NCBI RefSeq assembly: GCF_000385175.1
Contig: NZ_ARQJ01000033.1
Coordinates: 1-64,000, forward strand
Length of the DNA: 64,000 nt
Direction of reading: 5' to 3'
Origin: Salinicoccus albus DSM 19776
Lineage (GTDB): Bacteria; Bacillota; Bacilli; Staphylococcales; Salinicoccaceae
The notes under the pieces are model-generated. The model had not been told where the DNA came from, searched no databases, and was given only the letters and a program-made list of their open reading frames with translations. Below, piece by piece: positions 8,736-17,920 of this stretch. A program made the position numbers and the translations under genes. Within the stretch, counting starts at the first letter, position 1, and the number at the start of each line of letters is the position of its first letter.

Positions 8736-9913
8736 TCAACATCCTCCTCCAACGCATTTAATACATCCACTGCTGCCTGCGACATGACTTCGATACCGTA
8801 CGGCACAGCCGCCTCATTAAATCTGAAAGCAGGGTTATGCAATGGTTTCTGATCCTCGCCAACTGAACTGCCCAGCCAGTAGTAAACCCCTGGATATTGC
8901 TGCAGGAATCGGCTGAAATCTTCACCGGCAAGGCTGGGATTCAGATTTGGTGCAGCTTTTTCTCCATACAGCCCGCTCACTGTTTTATACAGTTCGTCTG
9001 CCCATCGTTCTGAATTGACGGTGGCGGGATATCCATCATAGAATTCTATTTCAACCGCTGCGCCCATTGCCGCGGTCACTTGCTCAACAATTTTATAAAA
9101 ACGGTCTTTTGCCAATTTTTTCATCGAATCAGATTGTGTCCTGATTGTCCCCTCCATTTCCACAGATTCGGCGATTACGTTATGCTTCGTCCCCCCCTCG
9201 AACCTGCCGACGGTGACGACTGCAGGCTCTGCGGGATCAGCATTTCTGCTGACGATAGTCTGGAGACTGCTCACCACCTGATTCGCCACGATGATGGCAT
9301 CCACCGTATCGTGCGGCATAGAGGCGTGGCCGCCAGCCCCCTTGATACGCAGAATGAACTTATCCGAATTGCCCATAATCGGTCCGGACATGATACCAAA
9401 CTGGCCGACAGGCAGCCCTGGCCATACATGCTGGCCGATGAGTACATCAGGGGTGTATGTTTCAAACACGCCGTCCGCCATCATTTTTCTGGATCCGCCT
9501 TCCGGAGACAGTTCCTCCGCGGGCTGGAATATCAGCAGAACCGTTCCATTTATCTCGTCTCTGCGTTCAAGCAGCACTCTGGCTGTGCCAATCAGCATGG
9601 AAGTATGCGCATCATGACCACATGCATGCATAACCCCTTCATTTTGAGAACTGAAATCCTCTCCCGATATTTCCGTAATGGGCAGGGCATCTATATCGGC
9701 CCTCAGTCCCACCGTTTTCCCCGGGTGGCTGCCTTCAATGACACCAAGCACGCCAGTTCCAGCATATCCTGTCGTATAAGGGATGCCGAGTGTATCCAAT
9801 TGTGCCTGTATTCTCTCCGATGTTTCATGCTCCCCGTTACTGAGTTCCGGATTTCTGTGCAGCAGTCTTCTGAATTCTACAGCATCTTCTACGATATCAC
9901 TTCGGATTTTCAA
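8732..9913 (-). CDS. M20 family N-acyl-amino-acid amidohydrolase
   Basis: A 393-residue M20D-type hydrolase, normal length for the family. It shows GLRADIDALPI, the metal site HACGHDAHTS (about 97-106), PAEELSPEGG (about 131-140), the lid-domain motif GGHASMPH, a NVIAESVEMEGTIRT segment, and a late LAGEDFS motif with a metal or catalytic acidic residue. Such enzymes remove acyl groups from amino acids or hydrolyse small dipeptide conjugates in the cytoplasm. It is the first gene of a two-gene operon with the AbgA-like gene (ATGA overlap). It is divergent from the membrane protein at 10107. Confidence 0.85.
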   Translation of the reverse strand: MKIRSDIVEDAVEFRRLLHRNPELSNGEHETSERIQAQLDTLGIPYTTGYAGTGVLGVIEGSHPGKTVGLRADIDALPITEISGEDFSSQNEGVMHACGHDAHTSMLIGTARVLLERRDEINGTVLLIFQPAEELSPEGGSRKMMADGVFETYTPDVLIGQHVWPGLPVGQFGIMSGPIMGNSDKFILRIKGAGGHASMPHDTVDAIIVANQVVSSLQTIVSRNADPAEPAVVTVGRFEGGTKHNVIAESVEMEGTIRTQSDSMKKLAKDRFYKIVEQVTAAMGAAVEIEFYDGYPATVNSERWADELYKTVSGLYGEKAAPNLNPSLAGEDFSRFLQQYPGVYYWLGSSVGEDQKPLHNPAFRFNEAAVPYGIEVMSQAAVDVLNALEEDVE

Positions 9914-10106
9914 AAGTTCATCTCCCTGTATAATTTTAGAATATTCTTAATTATATTATAGGCTTTGCGGCTTGATAAATTCAACTGAATTCGAAATGAA
10001 AATCGAACTTTTTATCCCGTATCCATAGACTTACATTCAAAATCATTTATAATTTATATTACAGTCAATTTTTCACATGAAGTACGACTGTTATTGGAGG
10101 ATTACC

Positions 10107-10598
10107 ATGAACACATCAGCGATTATCGCCTATCTGGTCGTATTTACTTTTTCAGCAATACCGCTGCTTGAGGCATTTATCGTGGTGCCAATTGGTGTAC
10201 TCGGAGGTATGAATTTTTTATTGACCAATATTATCGGTATTGCTGGGAATATCCTTACACTGTTCATCATAATCGTCATGATGGACCGTATCAAACGCTG
10301 GTATCTGAGGCGAAGGCAGCGAAAGGGTAAGGGAAAAAGCAGACAGTCTGAAAGAGCGGAAAGGATATTCAAAAAATATGGGGTGCCCGGACTGGGTTTT
10401 TTCGGTCCTTTCATTGTCGGCAGCCATTTCGCCGCACTTACCGCCGTAATATTGGGCGGCTCCCAAAAAGCGACTTTCTGGTGGGTGACGTTGAGTGTCA
10501 TCGTATCAACAGTCACCATTTCTATATTGATACAGTTTGGGGTCGATATTATAGGGGTGGACGATCTCCGGTTCCTGAATCGTTATTTGGATCAATAG
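10107..10598 (+). CDS. Small multidrug export family membrane protein (COG2426)
   Basis: A 163-residue integral membrane protein with about four hydrophobic segments (residues ~3-25, ~30-55, ~88-115, ~120-145) and a strongly basic loop RIKRWYLRRRQRKGKGKSRQ in the middle. This is the layout of the Sm_multidrug_ex family, whose transport activity is poorly established. The start is the ATG at 10107, preceded by TGGAGG at 10095-10100; the frame is open further upstream to 10077 without a good ribosome-binding site. It is a single-gene unit closed by a strong terminator. Confidence 0.7.
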   Translation: MNTSAIIAYLVVFTFSAIPLLEAFIVVPIGVLGGMNFLLTNIIGIAGNILTLFIIIVMMDRIKRWYLRRRQRKGKGKSRQSERAERIFKKYGVPGLGFFGPFIVGSHFAALTAVILGGSQKATFWWVTLSVIVSTVTISILIQFGVDIIGVDDLRFLNRYLDQ

Positions 10599-10610
10599 AC
10601 AGAGGAATAC

Positions 10611-10646
10611 AAAAACAGAGCTGCGGAACCCCGCAGCTCTGTTTTT
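10611..10646. terminator. Strong bidirectional terminator
   Basis: A 16-bp perfect stem, AAAAACAGAGCTGCGG (10611-10626) and its complement (10631-10646), with a four-base loop, ends both the COG2426 gene and the convergent fru operon. Confidence 0.85.
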
Positions 10647-10656
10647 GTATATTCAA

Positions 10657-12549
10657 CTACTGTTTTGCAGTTCTCTTGGCCGCCCCCAGCAGTAATGCAC
10701 CGACGATTGTGCCGATTAATAATGCCAGCAGAAACATGAGTCTGCCTTCCCCGATGGTCAACGCGACAAACAGTCCGCCATGCGGCGCATTGACAGCTGT
10801 AGTGAATGCCATGGCAAGGGCGCCGGCTGTCGCTGATCCAGCTACCATCGCTGGAATGACTCTGAGCGGATCTGCTGCTGCAAAAGGGATCGCTCCTTCT
10901 GTAATGAACGATGCCCCCATAATCAGGTTGGTCGGGCCGGATGAACGTTCGACTTCCGTAAATCTGTTTCTGAACATCATTGTGGCGACAGCAATTGCGA
11001 GCGGCGGTACCATGCCGCCAATCATCGCAGCTGTAATCGGTTCAGGATTGTTGGCAGACAATGCAGCAATACCGAAGGCATAGGCGGCTTTGTTAATCGG
11101 TCCGCCCATATCAATCGCCATCATGCCCCCAACGATTGCACCCAGCAATACAATGTTGCCGCCGCTCATATTACCGAGCGTTGTATTCATCCATTCGTTA
11201 AGTGCTGTTGCCGGCGGGTCAACGATATAATACATAATGACACCGGTCAGAAAGACACCAATTAATGGATAGAGCAATACCGGTTTTAAGCCGTCAAGTG
11301 CCTGCGGAAGACTTTCCAGCATCTTTTTGATGCCAACCATCAGATAGCCGGCAAGAAAACCGGCGACCAGTGCCCCCAGAAATCCTGAGCCCATCACAGA
11401 AGCCATAATGCCGCCGACCATACCGGGTGCAAGCCCAGGCCTGTCTGCAATACTCATGGCGATAAATCCAGCCAGAATCGGTATCATGAGATCAAATGCA
11501 TTATTTCCGATAAAACTGAGCATTTCAGCAATCGGATTATAGCTTTCATGTGAAGGATCCGCTGCGTTGACGCCAAACATGAAACTGATTGCAATCAGTA
11601 TACCGCCGGCAACGACAAAGGGGAGCATGTTGGAAACACCATTCATTAGATGTTTGTAAACCGCCGGCCGGCCTTTCGATCCTTTGCCTTCCATATCCGA
11701 TTCCCGGCTCTCATTCTTTCCTGCCTTATATGCTGGTCTGTTCTTATCGAGCGCCTGCTCAATCAGTTCCCCGGGACGTTGCATGCCGTCGGCGACAGGT
11801 ACTTCAACGACACTCTTGCCGTCAAAGCGTGCCATCTGTACGTTGGTGTCAGACGCCACGATCACACCATCAGCGCGCTCGATGTCCGTGTCATTAAGCG
11901 GAGTTTTAACGCCGGCAGACCCGTTTGTTTCCACTTTGACGTCATAACCCAGCTCTTCAGCCTTTTGCTTTATGGCATCGGCGGCCATATAGGTATGTGC
12001 GATTCCTGTAGGGCAGGCAGTAACCCCGACGATGAATGGCCGCGCTGGATCATCAGCATTCATTTCGCCTGTTTCTGCTTCTCCGCTGCTTTCTGATTCA
12101 TCATAGTGATCGATGATGCTGAGGATGTCATCCGCACTTTGTGCTTCCATCAATTTATCCCTGACGTCCTTGTTCATCAGAATTGTAGAAAGTTTGGCCA
12201 ATGCATCCAGATGGGTGCTGGCTTCCCCTACAGGCGCTGCAATCATAAAGAATAAAAATGCAGGCTGACCGTCCATGGAATCATAGTCGATGCCCGCCCT
12301 GCTCCGGCCGAACATAATGGCGGGTACTTTAACTTCTTCGGTTTGTGCATGGGGAATGGCGATACCATCACCCACACCGGTGGTGCTCTGTGCTTCCCTG
12401 CTGAAAATTCCCTGTTCGAATTTATCCTTATCATTGATTTTATCCGCTTCATACAGCCCTGCGGCCAATTCCTCGATTACAGATTGTTTGTCATCCGCTG
12501 CCAATGCCATCGTGATTGTGTCTCTGGTCAATAATTCTGTTATTCTCAT
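10657..12549 (-). CDS. fruA: Fructose-specific PTS enzyme IIABC
   Basis: A 630-residue phosphotransferase permease that imports fructose as fructose-1-phosphate. The EIIA domain (about 1-150) carries the phospho-accepting H67 in IPHAQT. The EIIB domain (about 172-270) has C179 in VTACPTGIAHT. The EIIC domain (about 295-630) is a multi-span membrane channel with GGPINKAAYAF and the NAPHGG segment near the end. Domain order A-B-C is the usual Gram-positive fructose type. It is the last gene of the fruR-fruK-fruA operon, with 11 bases between fruK and fruA, and supplies the substrate for FruK. Confidence 0.95.
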   Translation of the reverse strand: MRITELLTRDTITMALAADDKQSVIEELAAGLYEADKINDKDKFEQGIFSREAQSTTGVGDGIAIPHAQTEEVKVPAIMFGRSRAGIDYDSMDGQPAFLFFMIAAPVGEASTHLDALAKLSTILMNKDVRDKLMEAQSADDILSIIDHYDESESSGEAETGEMNADDPARPFIVGVTACPTGIAHTYMAADAIKQKAEELGYDVKVETNGSAGVKTPLNDTDIERADGVIVASDTNVQMARFDGKSVVEVPVADGMQRPGELIEQALDKNRPAYKAGKNESRESDMEGKGSKGRPAVYKHLMNGVSNMLPFVVAGGILIAISFMFGVNAADPSHESYNPIAEMLSFIGNNAFDLMIPILAGFIAMSIADRPGLAPGMVGGIMASVMGSGFLGALVAGFLAGYLMVGIKKMLESLPQALDGLKPVLLYPLIGVFLTGVIMYYIVDPPATALNEWMNTTLGNMSGGNIVLLGAIVGGMMAIDMGGPINKAAYAFGIAALSANNPEPITAAMIGGMVPPLAIAVATMMFRNRFTEVERSSGPTNLIMGASFITEGAIPFAAADPLRVIPAMVAGSATAGALAMAFTTAVNAPHGGLFVALTIGEGRLMFLLALLIGTIVGALLLGAAKRTAKQ

Positions 12550-12560
12550 TTTTTCACCTC

Positions 12561-13463
12561 TTAAATAGGTTGGATTTCTATTTCTTTCAGCAATGCGCCG
12601 ATATTCTCCTTCTGTGCCAGATCATCACTGAATGCGGTGGCACTGCCGCAAGCGATCGCGTATCTTATGCGTTCTTCTATCGAACAGTCTTTTCGGCTGA
12701 TGAAACCAGCGACCGTGGAATCACCGGCACCGACAGAATTTCTGAGGATGCCTTTGGGAGAAGGTATGCGGTATTGGTAATCTTTATTGACGAATATCGC
12801 ACCCTCCCTCCCTAATGTAACCAACACATTCTGCGCGCCTTTTTCAACCATTTCCATAGCTGCGGCTGTAATATCCGTTTCACTGGTCAATTCTCTGCGG
12901 ACTACACCTGCCAGTTCAACACGATTGGGTTTGATCAGATTAGGCATGTATTGTAATGTTGAAGTCAATTTACTGTCCTCAGCATCAATGGTAAATGGTA
13001 TACCTTTTGCAGATAAAATGTCTGCCAGTTCCTGATAAAGATAATCAAAACCATTCGGCACACTGCCTGCAAATACGACATGATCATCTTTTGTCATTGT
13101 CTTTAACTGCGCTTTCAGCTGAATAATATGGCGGTCTCTGATTGAAGGGCCGGCGGCATTAATTTCAGTTTCAGCCCCGGTTTTGAGCTTGATATTGATT
13201 CTGGTATCCCCTTCCACCTCTATAAAATTCTGGTTGATCCCCTCTGATTCCAGAGCATCTTTAATGAATTGTCCGGTAAATCCACCGCAAAAGCCAAGCG
13301 CTGTCGTTTCTGTATCAAGCTGTTTCAATACTCTCGAAACATTGATGCCTTTCCCTCCAGCATATTTTTCGGTATCATCCGTACGGTTCAGACCGCCGAC
13401 AGTTACTTTGGGAAGCCTGACGACATAATCCACCGAAGGGTTGAAAGTCACCGTATAGATCAT
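12561..13463 (-). CDS. fruK: 1-phosphofructokinase
   Basis: A 300-residue PfkB-family sugar kinase that converts fructose-1-phosphate to fructose-1,6-bisphosphate with ATP. The N-terminal TFNPSVDYV, the GGKGINVSRVL signature near residues 37-47 and the C-terminal NSVGAGDSTVAGF signature with the catalytic Asp (about residue 248) are all present. It lies between fruR (4-bp ATGA-type overlap) and fruA. Tagatose-6-phosphate kinase is a close relative, but the fruA neighbour fixes the assignment. Confidence 0.95.
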   Translation of the reverse strand: MIYTVTFNPSVDYVVRLPKVTVGGLNRTDDTEKYAGGKGINVSRVLKQLDTETTALGFCGGFTGQFIKDALESEGINQNFIEVEGDTRINIKLKTGAETEINAAGPSIRDRHIIQLKAQLKTMTKDDHVVFAGSVPNGFDYLYQELADILSAKGIPFTIDAEDSKLTSTLQYMPNLIKPNRVELAGVVRRELTSETDITAAAMEMVEKGAQNVLVTLGREGAIFVNKDYQYRIPSPKGILRNSVGAGDSTVAGFISRKDCSIEERIRYAIACGSATAFSDDLAQKENIGALLKEIEIQPI

Positions 13464-14215
13464 CCATCTCCACCTCCTTCGATAATATGGGTCTTTGTAT
13501 TCAATTGCTGAATAAAAGGATGCTTTTCTGTATCTGTTATAATTATGGCTTCTTCCAAATCTGCAAATTTCACGAACGCACTCCTTTCGAATTTAGAGCT
13601 GTCAGAAAGCACATAGGCGTAACGGGACTGGCTGAGTGCTGTCTTTTTGATCAATGCTTCATCGTCATCCGGTGTTGAAAACCCGTGATTCAAATCAATT
13701 GCATTGACACCCACAAAACATTTGTCAAAGGATAGCGCTTTCAATTTTTCAACAACATCATAGCCCACTACCGCTTTGGTGGCCGGTTTGACTTTACCGC
13801 CTAAAACATGTGTCTGATGACCGTTTTTAACCAGCTGCGCTATCAGGGTGACGTTATTGGTGACTACAGTGATGTCAGCTGCTCTTATAAATGGCATCAT
13901 TTCATATGTAGTTGTACCAGCATCTATGAAAATAGTGTCACCGTTCTCTATCAATGCTGCAGCATTTTGAGCGATTCTGATCTTTTTAGTAAGATTCTTG
14001 ACAGACTTGTCAGAATAGTCCTCCTCTTTTTGCAGTCCGCCCAGAGTTGCGCCGCCATGAATTCTTTTTAAGACGCCTTCTGATTCAAGATATGTCAGAT
14101 CTCTCCTCACTGTTGCTGTACTACTGTCTGTTATTTCCACCAGATCATTCACAGAACCTGTCCCATGGGTATTGAGATAATCCAAAATTCGTTCGTATCT
14201 CTGATTTGTTATCAT
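13460..14215 (-). CDS. fruR: DeoR-family repressor of the fructose operon
   Basis: A 251-residue DeoR/GlpR regulator. The N-terminal winged helix (about 1-57) contains SSTATVRRDLTYLESEGVLKRIHGGA, the family signature. The C-terminal sugar-phosphate sensor domain contains FIDAGTTTYEM and VVGYDVVEKLK. Members bind fructose-1-phosphate and release their operator. It is the first gene of fruR-fruK-fruA and follows a strong promoter, so it probably represses its own operon. Confidence 0.9.
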   Translation of the reverse strand: MITNQRYERILDYLNTHGTGSVNDLVEITDSSTATVRRDLTYLESEGVLKRIHGGATLGGLQKEEDYSDKSVKNLTKKIRIAQNAAALIENGDTIFIDAGTTTYEMMPFIRAADITVVTNNVTLIAQLVKNGHQTHVLGGKVKPATKAVVGYDVVEKLKALSFDKCFVGVNAIDLNHGFSTPDDDEALIKKTALSQSRYAYVLSDSSKFERSAFVKFADLEEAIIITDTEKHPFIQQLNTKTHIIEGGGDG

Positions 14216-14230
14216 ATCATCACCAATTTA

Positions 14231-14259
14231 ATTGTAATGTAAAATACGATCATAGTCAA
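14231..14259 (-). promoter_or_regulatory. Sigma-A promoter of the fru operon
   Basis: On the minus strand TTGACT (14259-14254) and TACAAT (14236-14231) are 17 bases apart, a near-consensus vegetative promoter ending about 15 bp from the fruR start. TTGAATT/TTGATT repeats just upstream could be part of the FruR operator, but this is not established. Confidence 0.8.
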
Positions 14260-14291
14260 TCAAAATAATTCAATTTCAATCAGTAATTACA

Positions 14292-14327
14292 AAAAAGTAG
14301 CACCAGTACAAGCTGGTGCTACTTTTT
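14292..14327 (-). terminator. Terminator of the nfeD-floA operon
   Basis: A 15-bp perfect stem AAAAAGTAGCACCAG (14292-14306) with 14313-14327 and a six-base loop, followed on the minus strand by a T-run. It includes the stop codon of the 240-residue hydrophilic protein. Confidence 0.85.
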
Positions 14328-15041
14328 GGATTTAGGCCTGCCCAATATTTCAGAGAAGATAATACCGTTGACAACCGCCTTCCTGTCAAAATTAAGGTCT
14401 CCTTTTGTAAGCACAGGTGCGGGTTTATCGGTACGTTCTCTATTTTCAGAATCAGATGAAATTTCTTCCTCATCGAGACTGTATCCTGACTCTTCTGCAG
14501 CTTCTCTTCCTAATCCACTGACTTTCTGTTCTGCTTTCGATTGGTCTATACCGCCTGAATACACAGTGTTTCTGGCTTTTTCTGCACGTTCACGCTGTTT
14601 GGAGCGATCTGCAGGCACCTTATCCTTGTAAGTGTCTCCAATCTTTTGTCCGAGCTGTGACTCTCTGGCAGTCTCTTCTATATTTCTGCCACCATCGCTC
14701 GACTGGGGACGATCTGAATCTGAACTGGCGGCCTGTCTGCTCGGTCGCGAGTAGGGCTGTGCTCTGGAAGATTCAGATGAAGACTTTGAATCCGATTCAT
14801 CTCCCCCGCCAAAAGAGCGTTCGATTTCACCCTTCAATGAGTCAAACAGGCCTCGATCGGAATTTTGCTGAGTGCTGGAACTGCGTCTGTCCTGTACCTG
14901 CTGCCTGACTTTTCCAGCCTGTCTGTCCATCTTGCTGCGATCGATATTTCTCTTTTCTTCGTTGGACTTTTTTTTACTCTGGCTGGCGATAGCAGTATAC
15001 ACGATGCCCCCGATAAAAATAAGCAAAGGCAGTAATTCCAT
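14319..15041 (-). CDS. Single-span, highly charged protein downstream of floA
   Basis: A 240-residue protein I do not recognise by name. Residues ~3-20 are a hydrophobic segment (LLPLLIFIGGIVYTAIA) that could anchor it in the membrane. The rest is very hydrophilic and low-complexity, rich in Ser, Arg, Asp, Glu and Gln, and likely disordered. A more regular C-terminal end (LTKGDLNFDRKAVVNGIIFSEILGRPK) looks conserved. It starts 11 bases after floA and ends in the operon terminator, so it is co-transcribed with nfeD and floA and may act with flotillin microdomains. That role is inferred from position only. Confidence 0.65.
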   Translation of the reverse strand: MELLPLLIFIGGIVYTAIASQSKKKSNEEKRNIDRSKMDRQAGKVRQQVQDRRSSSTQQNSDRGLFDSLKGEIERSFGGGDESDSKSSSESSRAQPYSRPSRQAASSDSDRPQSSDGGRNIEETARESQLGQKIGDTYKDKVPADRSKQRERAEKARNTVYSGGIDQSKAEQKVSGLGREAAEESGYSLDEEEISSDSENRERTDKPAPVLTKGDLNFDRKAVVNGIIFSEILGRPKSKK

Positions 15042-15052
15042 AGTATCACGAC

Positions 15053-16063
15053 CTATTCGTCTTCTTCATTGTAATGCGTCGGGTTAGTCATCTTATTGAT
15101 GGAATCCCTCATGCTCGTGTCTGCTTCAACGTTTTTAAGATTGTAGTAGTCAGAAACGCCGATATTTCCATTTTCAAGCGCTTGCGCGAATGCGAGCGGT
15201 ACTTTGGATTCTGCTTCTACAACTTTCGCTCTCATTTCCTGAACGCGTGCTTTCATTTCCTGTTCCTGGGCTACAGCCATCGCACGGCGTTCTTCGGCTT
15301 TAGCCTGCGCAATGTTCTTATCAGCCTCAGACTGTTCAGTCTGCAGATCGGCACCGATGTTCTTGCCGATATCGACATCAGCAATATCGATAGACAGGAT
15401 TTCAAATGCTGTCCCTGAATCCAGACCTTTGGAAAGTACCGTCTGGGATATGCTGTCCGGGTTTTCAAGAACGGCAGCATGTTTTTCAGAGGAACCGATG
15501 GTTGAGACAATCCCTTCACCGACACGGGCGACAATTGTATCTTCGCCGGCGCCCCCGACAAGACGGTCAATGTTTGCACGTACAGTAATACGCGATTTGG
15601 CTTTAACTTCGATCCCATCCATTGCAACACCATTGATGAACGGTGTTTCAATGACTTTTGGATTGACGCTCATCTGAACTGCTTCAAGTACGTCACGGCC
15701 GGCAAGATCGATCGCCGCACACCGTTCGAATGTCAGGTTGATGTTTGCGCGTTGTGCAGCAATTAATGCATCGACCACACGGTCTACATTCCCTCCAGCC
15801 AGGTAGTGTGATTCAAGCTGGTTTGTTTTGATTTTCAAGCCTGCTTTATGGGCCTTGATCATTGGTTCAATCACCCGCTTGGGCCTGACACGTCTCAACC
15901 TCATCCCGACAAGGGAAAAGATCCCTACATTTACCCCGGCTGAGATGGCTGAAATCCACAGCCCGACCGGAACAAAAGTAAATAAGAGCGAAATGAGGAT
16001 GAAGGCTACGATGACAAGAAAAACAATCAGCAGCCCGCTTCCCGTGATAAAGAATAAATCCAT
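15053..16063 (-). CDS. floA: Flotillin-like protein FloA
   Basis: A 336-residue membrane scaffold of the SPFH/flotillin group (formerly YqfA) that organises fluid membrane domains. Two hydrophobic stretches in the first ~55 residues form the membrane anchor. The SPFH-like domain follows, with conserved [20 protein letters not shown]. After it comes an Ala/Glu/Lys-rich coiled coil ([29 protein letters not shown], broken here for length: Ala/Glu rich from about 235 to 280). The ATG at 16063 is preferred over the frame's first codon at 16069 because AAAGGAG lies eight bases upstream. It is in an operon after nfeD, the standard pairing for this family. Confidence 0.93.
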   Translation of the reverse strand: MDLFFITGSGLLIVFLVIVAFILISLLFTFVPVGLWISAISAGVNVGIFSLVGMRLRRVRPKRVIEPMIKAHKAGLKIKTNQLESHYLAGGNVDRVVDALIAAQRANINLTFERCAAIDLAGRDVLEAVQMSVNPKVIETPFINGVAMDGIEVKAKSRITVRANIDRLVGGAGEDTIVARVGEGIVSTIGSSEKHAAVLENPDSISQTVLSKGLDSGTAFEILSIDIADVDIGKNIGADLQTEQSEADKNIAQAKAEERRAMAVAQEQEMKARVQEMRAKVVEAESKVPLAFAQALENGNIGVSDYYNLKNVEADTSMRDSINKMTNPTHYNEEDE

Positions 16064-16087
16064 GTTCAACTCTCCTTTAAATTATTC

Positions 16088-16771
16088 TTACTCTTCCAAT
16101 GGCCTGACAACGATCCTTGTTCCCTCCACTTCTATGACTTTAACTTTCACATTGCTTTCGATGAATGCCCCTTCTGTTACAGCATCTATGCGTTCCTCCC
16201 CGTGCCGTATGATTCCGGCTGGACGGAACGGTGTCATTGTTGTCGCTGTTTCCCCGACAAGATCGGACCTGTCATCAAAAGAAGTGTATCCGGATTCCGC
16301 GTCTGTTGCATCCGTCAGGATAAAACGGCTGAGAAAAGGTATTTTTCTTTTTTTGAATTTCATAAATATCACCAATTCAATAGCTCCTAGTATGAAGATG
16401 ACCAGCAGAAACAGACTGAACAGCAAAGCATTACCGCTGACAATAATGATGCTGATCAGCATCATTATGGCGCCGAAAAGACCGAGAAACGCCCCAATGA
16501 TAAAAAAACCCATTATGAGGAATACAATACCGACAATCAGCAGAATAAGGGCAATTCCGTTATTGCCGCCAACCAGCAGGTGTGCCGAGTAAAAGACAAG
16601 GATGGCAACCACAGATAGTATACCGATAATACTGACCCGTTCCGAAAACAATTGATAAATACACCCGAGGAAGAATAAAGCAAGTAAAATAAAGGCAACC
16701 AATGGCATAGTGACGACATCTCTGAAGCTGATTAGCAAGCTTCCCAGTATGAATGTATCCGAAAATGCCAA
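16088..16771 (-). CDS. NfeD-family membrane protein
   Basis: NfeD-like protein of about 227 residues (YqeZ-type without the protease half). Several hydrophobic segments fill residues ~5-150 (for example LVAFILLALFFLGCIY and ALILLIVGIVFLIMGF). A C-terminal OB-fold follows, with LVGETATTMTPFRPAGIIRHGEERIDAV, written here as the GETATTMTPFRPAG motif. NfeD proteins work with flotillins at the membrane. A TGGAGGGG ribosome-binding site precedes a TTG at 16771 by six bases. The ATG at 16786 lies inside that site and has none of its own, so TTG is the likelier start. First gene of the operon with floA. Confidence 0.85.
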   Translation of the reverse strand: MAFSDTFILGSLLISFRDVVTMPLVAFILLALFFLGCIYQLFSERVSIIGILSVVAILVFYSAHLLVGGNNGIALILLIVGIVFLIMGFFIIGAFLGLFGAIMMLISIIIVSGNALLFSLFLLVIFILGAIELVIFMKFKKRKIPFLSRFILTDATDAESGYTSFDDRSDLVGETATTMTPFRPAGIIRHGEERIDAVTEGAFIESNVKVKVIEVEGTRIVVRPLEE

Positions 16772-16842
16772 TTGTATCCCCTCCATTAATTTTATTATAC
16801 ATCAATTGTATGATTATTTAAATTATAATTACAAGTTTAAAA

Positions 16843-16873
16843 AAAGACAGCATATTTCGTATATGCTGTCTTT
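16843..16873 (-). terminator. rpsU terminator
   Basis: A 13-bp perfect stem, AAAGACAGCATAT (16843-16855) and 16861-16873 around a 5-base loop, followed on the minus strand by a T-rich tail, stands just downstream of rpsU. Confidence 0.85.
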
Positions 16874-16904
16874 CGTATCATAAATTTATCCGAGGGAGTT
16901 CGGA

Positions 16905-17081
16905 CTATTTGAATTTGCGCTTGCGGGCAGCTTCAGATTTCTTTTTACGCTTTACGCTGGGCTTCTCGTAAAATTCTCTTTTACGCGCTTCCTGAATCGT
17001 ACCGCTTTTTGAAACTGTACGTTTGAAACGGCGCAGTGCGTCATCAATTGGTTCATTTGTCTTTTTCACAACTTTAGACAT
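16905..17081 (-). CDS. rpsU: 30S ribosomal protein S21
   Basis: A 58-residue, very basic protein. It starts [20 protein letters not shown] and ends in a Lys/Arg-rich tail ([15 protein letters not shown]), the characteristic S21 sequence and length. S21 binds the 30S platform near the anti-Shine-Dalgarno region and helps initiation. The start at 17081 has an excellent GGAGGGAGG ribosome-binding site. It has its own promoter (17151-17179) and terminator. In many Firmicutes rpsU lies next to the nfeD-floA genes, as here. Confidence 0.97.
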   Translation of the reverse strand: MSKVVKKTNEPIDDALRRFKRTVSKSGTIQEARKREFYEKPSVKRKKKSEAARKRKFK

Positions 17082-17122
17082 CGTCTTCCCTCCCTCCGAA
17101 TAAGTAAAAGGCTTTCTATTTT

Positions 17123-17179
17123 TACATAGAAATTTTCTATGTATCTACATATTATAATACAATGTAAATTGTCGGTCAA
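17123..17179 (-). promoter_or_regulatory. rpsU promoter and leader palindrome
   Basis: On the minus strand TTGACC (17179-17174) and TATAAT (17156-17151) are 17 bases apart, a strong vegetative promoter. The leader starts with a palindrome, TACATAGAAAATTTCTATGTA-like, at 17123-17143, which can fold as a hairpin at the very 5' end of the transcript or act as an operator. Confidence 0.75.
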
Positions 17180-17186
17180 CTGCTAA

Positions 17187-17852
17187 TTAATAGACGCTGT
17201 CACTGCTGCCTCCTGATACGATGGCTATCCCGCTGGATGCGCCAATACGAGTCGCACCGCTTTCTATCAGCTGTCTTGCGTCTTCATAAGAACGTACGCC
17301 GCCGCTGGCTTTAACACCCATATCCTCACCGACAGTCAGCCGCATCAGTGAAACATTTTCAACTTTTGCCCCTTCACCATTAAATCCTGTTGATGTTTTA
17401 ACGAAATCAGTACCAGCCTTTTTACTGATTTCACATGCCCTGACAATTTCATCGCTGTCGAGCAGTGCAGTTTCAATGATTACTTTAATCAGTGCGTCAT
17501 TGCCGGCAGCATCACAAACTGCTTTAATGTCGTTGAATACAAGGTCTTCATTGCCGGATTTAAGTGCGCCGATATTGATTACCATATCGATTTCATCCGC
17601 GCCGTTCTGAATGGCATTCATTGTCTCAAATGCTTTAACTTCTGATGTGCTTGCACCAAGCGGGAAACCGATGACTGTGCATACTTTTACATCACTTTCC
17701 TGGAGTAATTCCTGAGCCGTGGATACCCAGGCAGGATTGAGACACACGCTGCAGAAATCATACTCGATTGCTTCTTTACACAATGCAAAGATTTCATCCT
17801 GTGTGACTGCAGGTTTTAACAAGGTATGGTCGATATATTTGGATAGTTTCAT
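17187..17852 (-). CDS. deoC: Deoxyribose-phosphate aldolase
   Basis: A 221-residue class I aldolase that cleaves 2-deoxyribose-5-phosphate to glyceraldehyde-3-phosphate and acetaldehyde. YIDHTLLKP at the N-terminus and the Schiff-base lysine K152 in FVKTSTGF are present. A second catalytic Lys lies in [10 protein letters not shown] (about 182-191), as in the family. GGAGGGG precedes the ATG. It stands between mtaB and rpsU, without other deoxynucleoside catabolic genes beside it. Confidence 0.95.
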   Translation of the reverse strand: MKLSKYIDHTLLKPAVTQDEIFALCKEAIEYDFCSVCLNPAWVSTAQELLQESDVKVCTVIGFPLGASTSEVKAFETMNAIQNGADEIDMVINIGALKSGNEDLVFNDIKAVCDAAGNDALIKVIIETALLDSDEIVRACEISKKAGTDFVKTSTGFNGEGAKVENVSLMRLTVGEDMGVKASGGVRSYEDARQLIESGATRIGASSGIAIVSGGSSDSVY

Positions 17853-17920
17853 TACTGCCCCTCCGTATTCGTCTGTTAAGACCTTTTTTCATAATTATAA
17901 TCAGCTTTTCATGTCCAGCC

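Noticed and set aside
9080-9961. 293-codon plus-strand reading frame opposite the M20 hydrolase
   Set aside because: Pure antisense of a well-supported gene, rich in His, Arg and Cys as expected of a shadow frame, with no sensible start.
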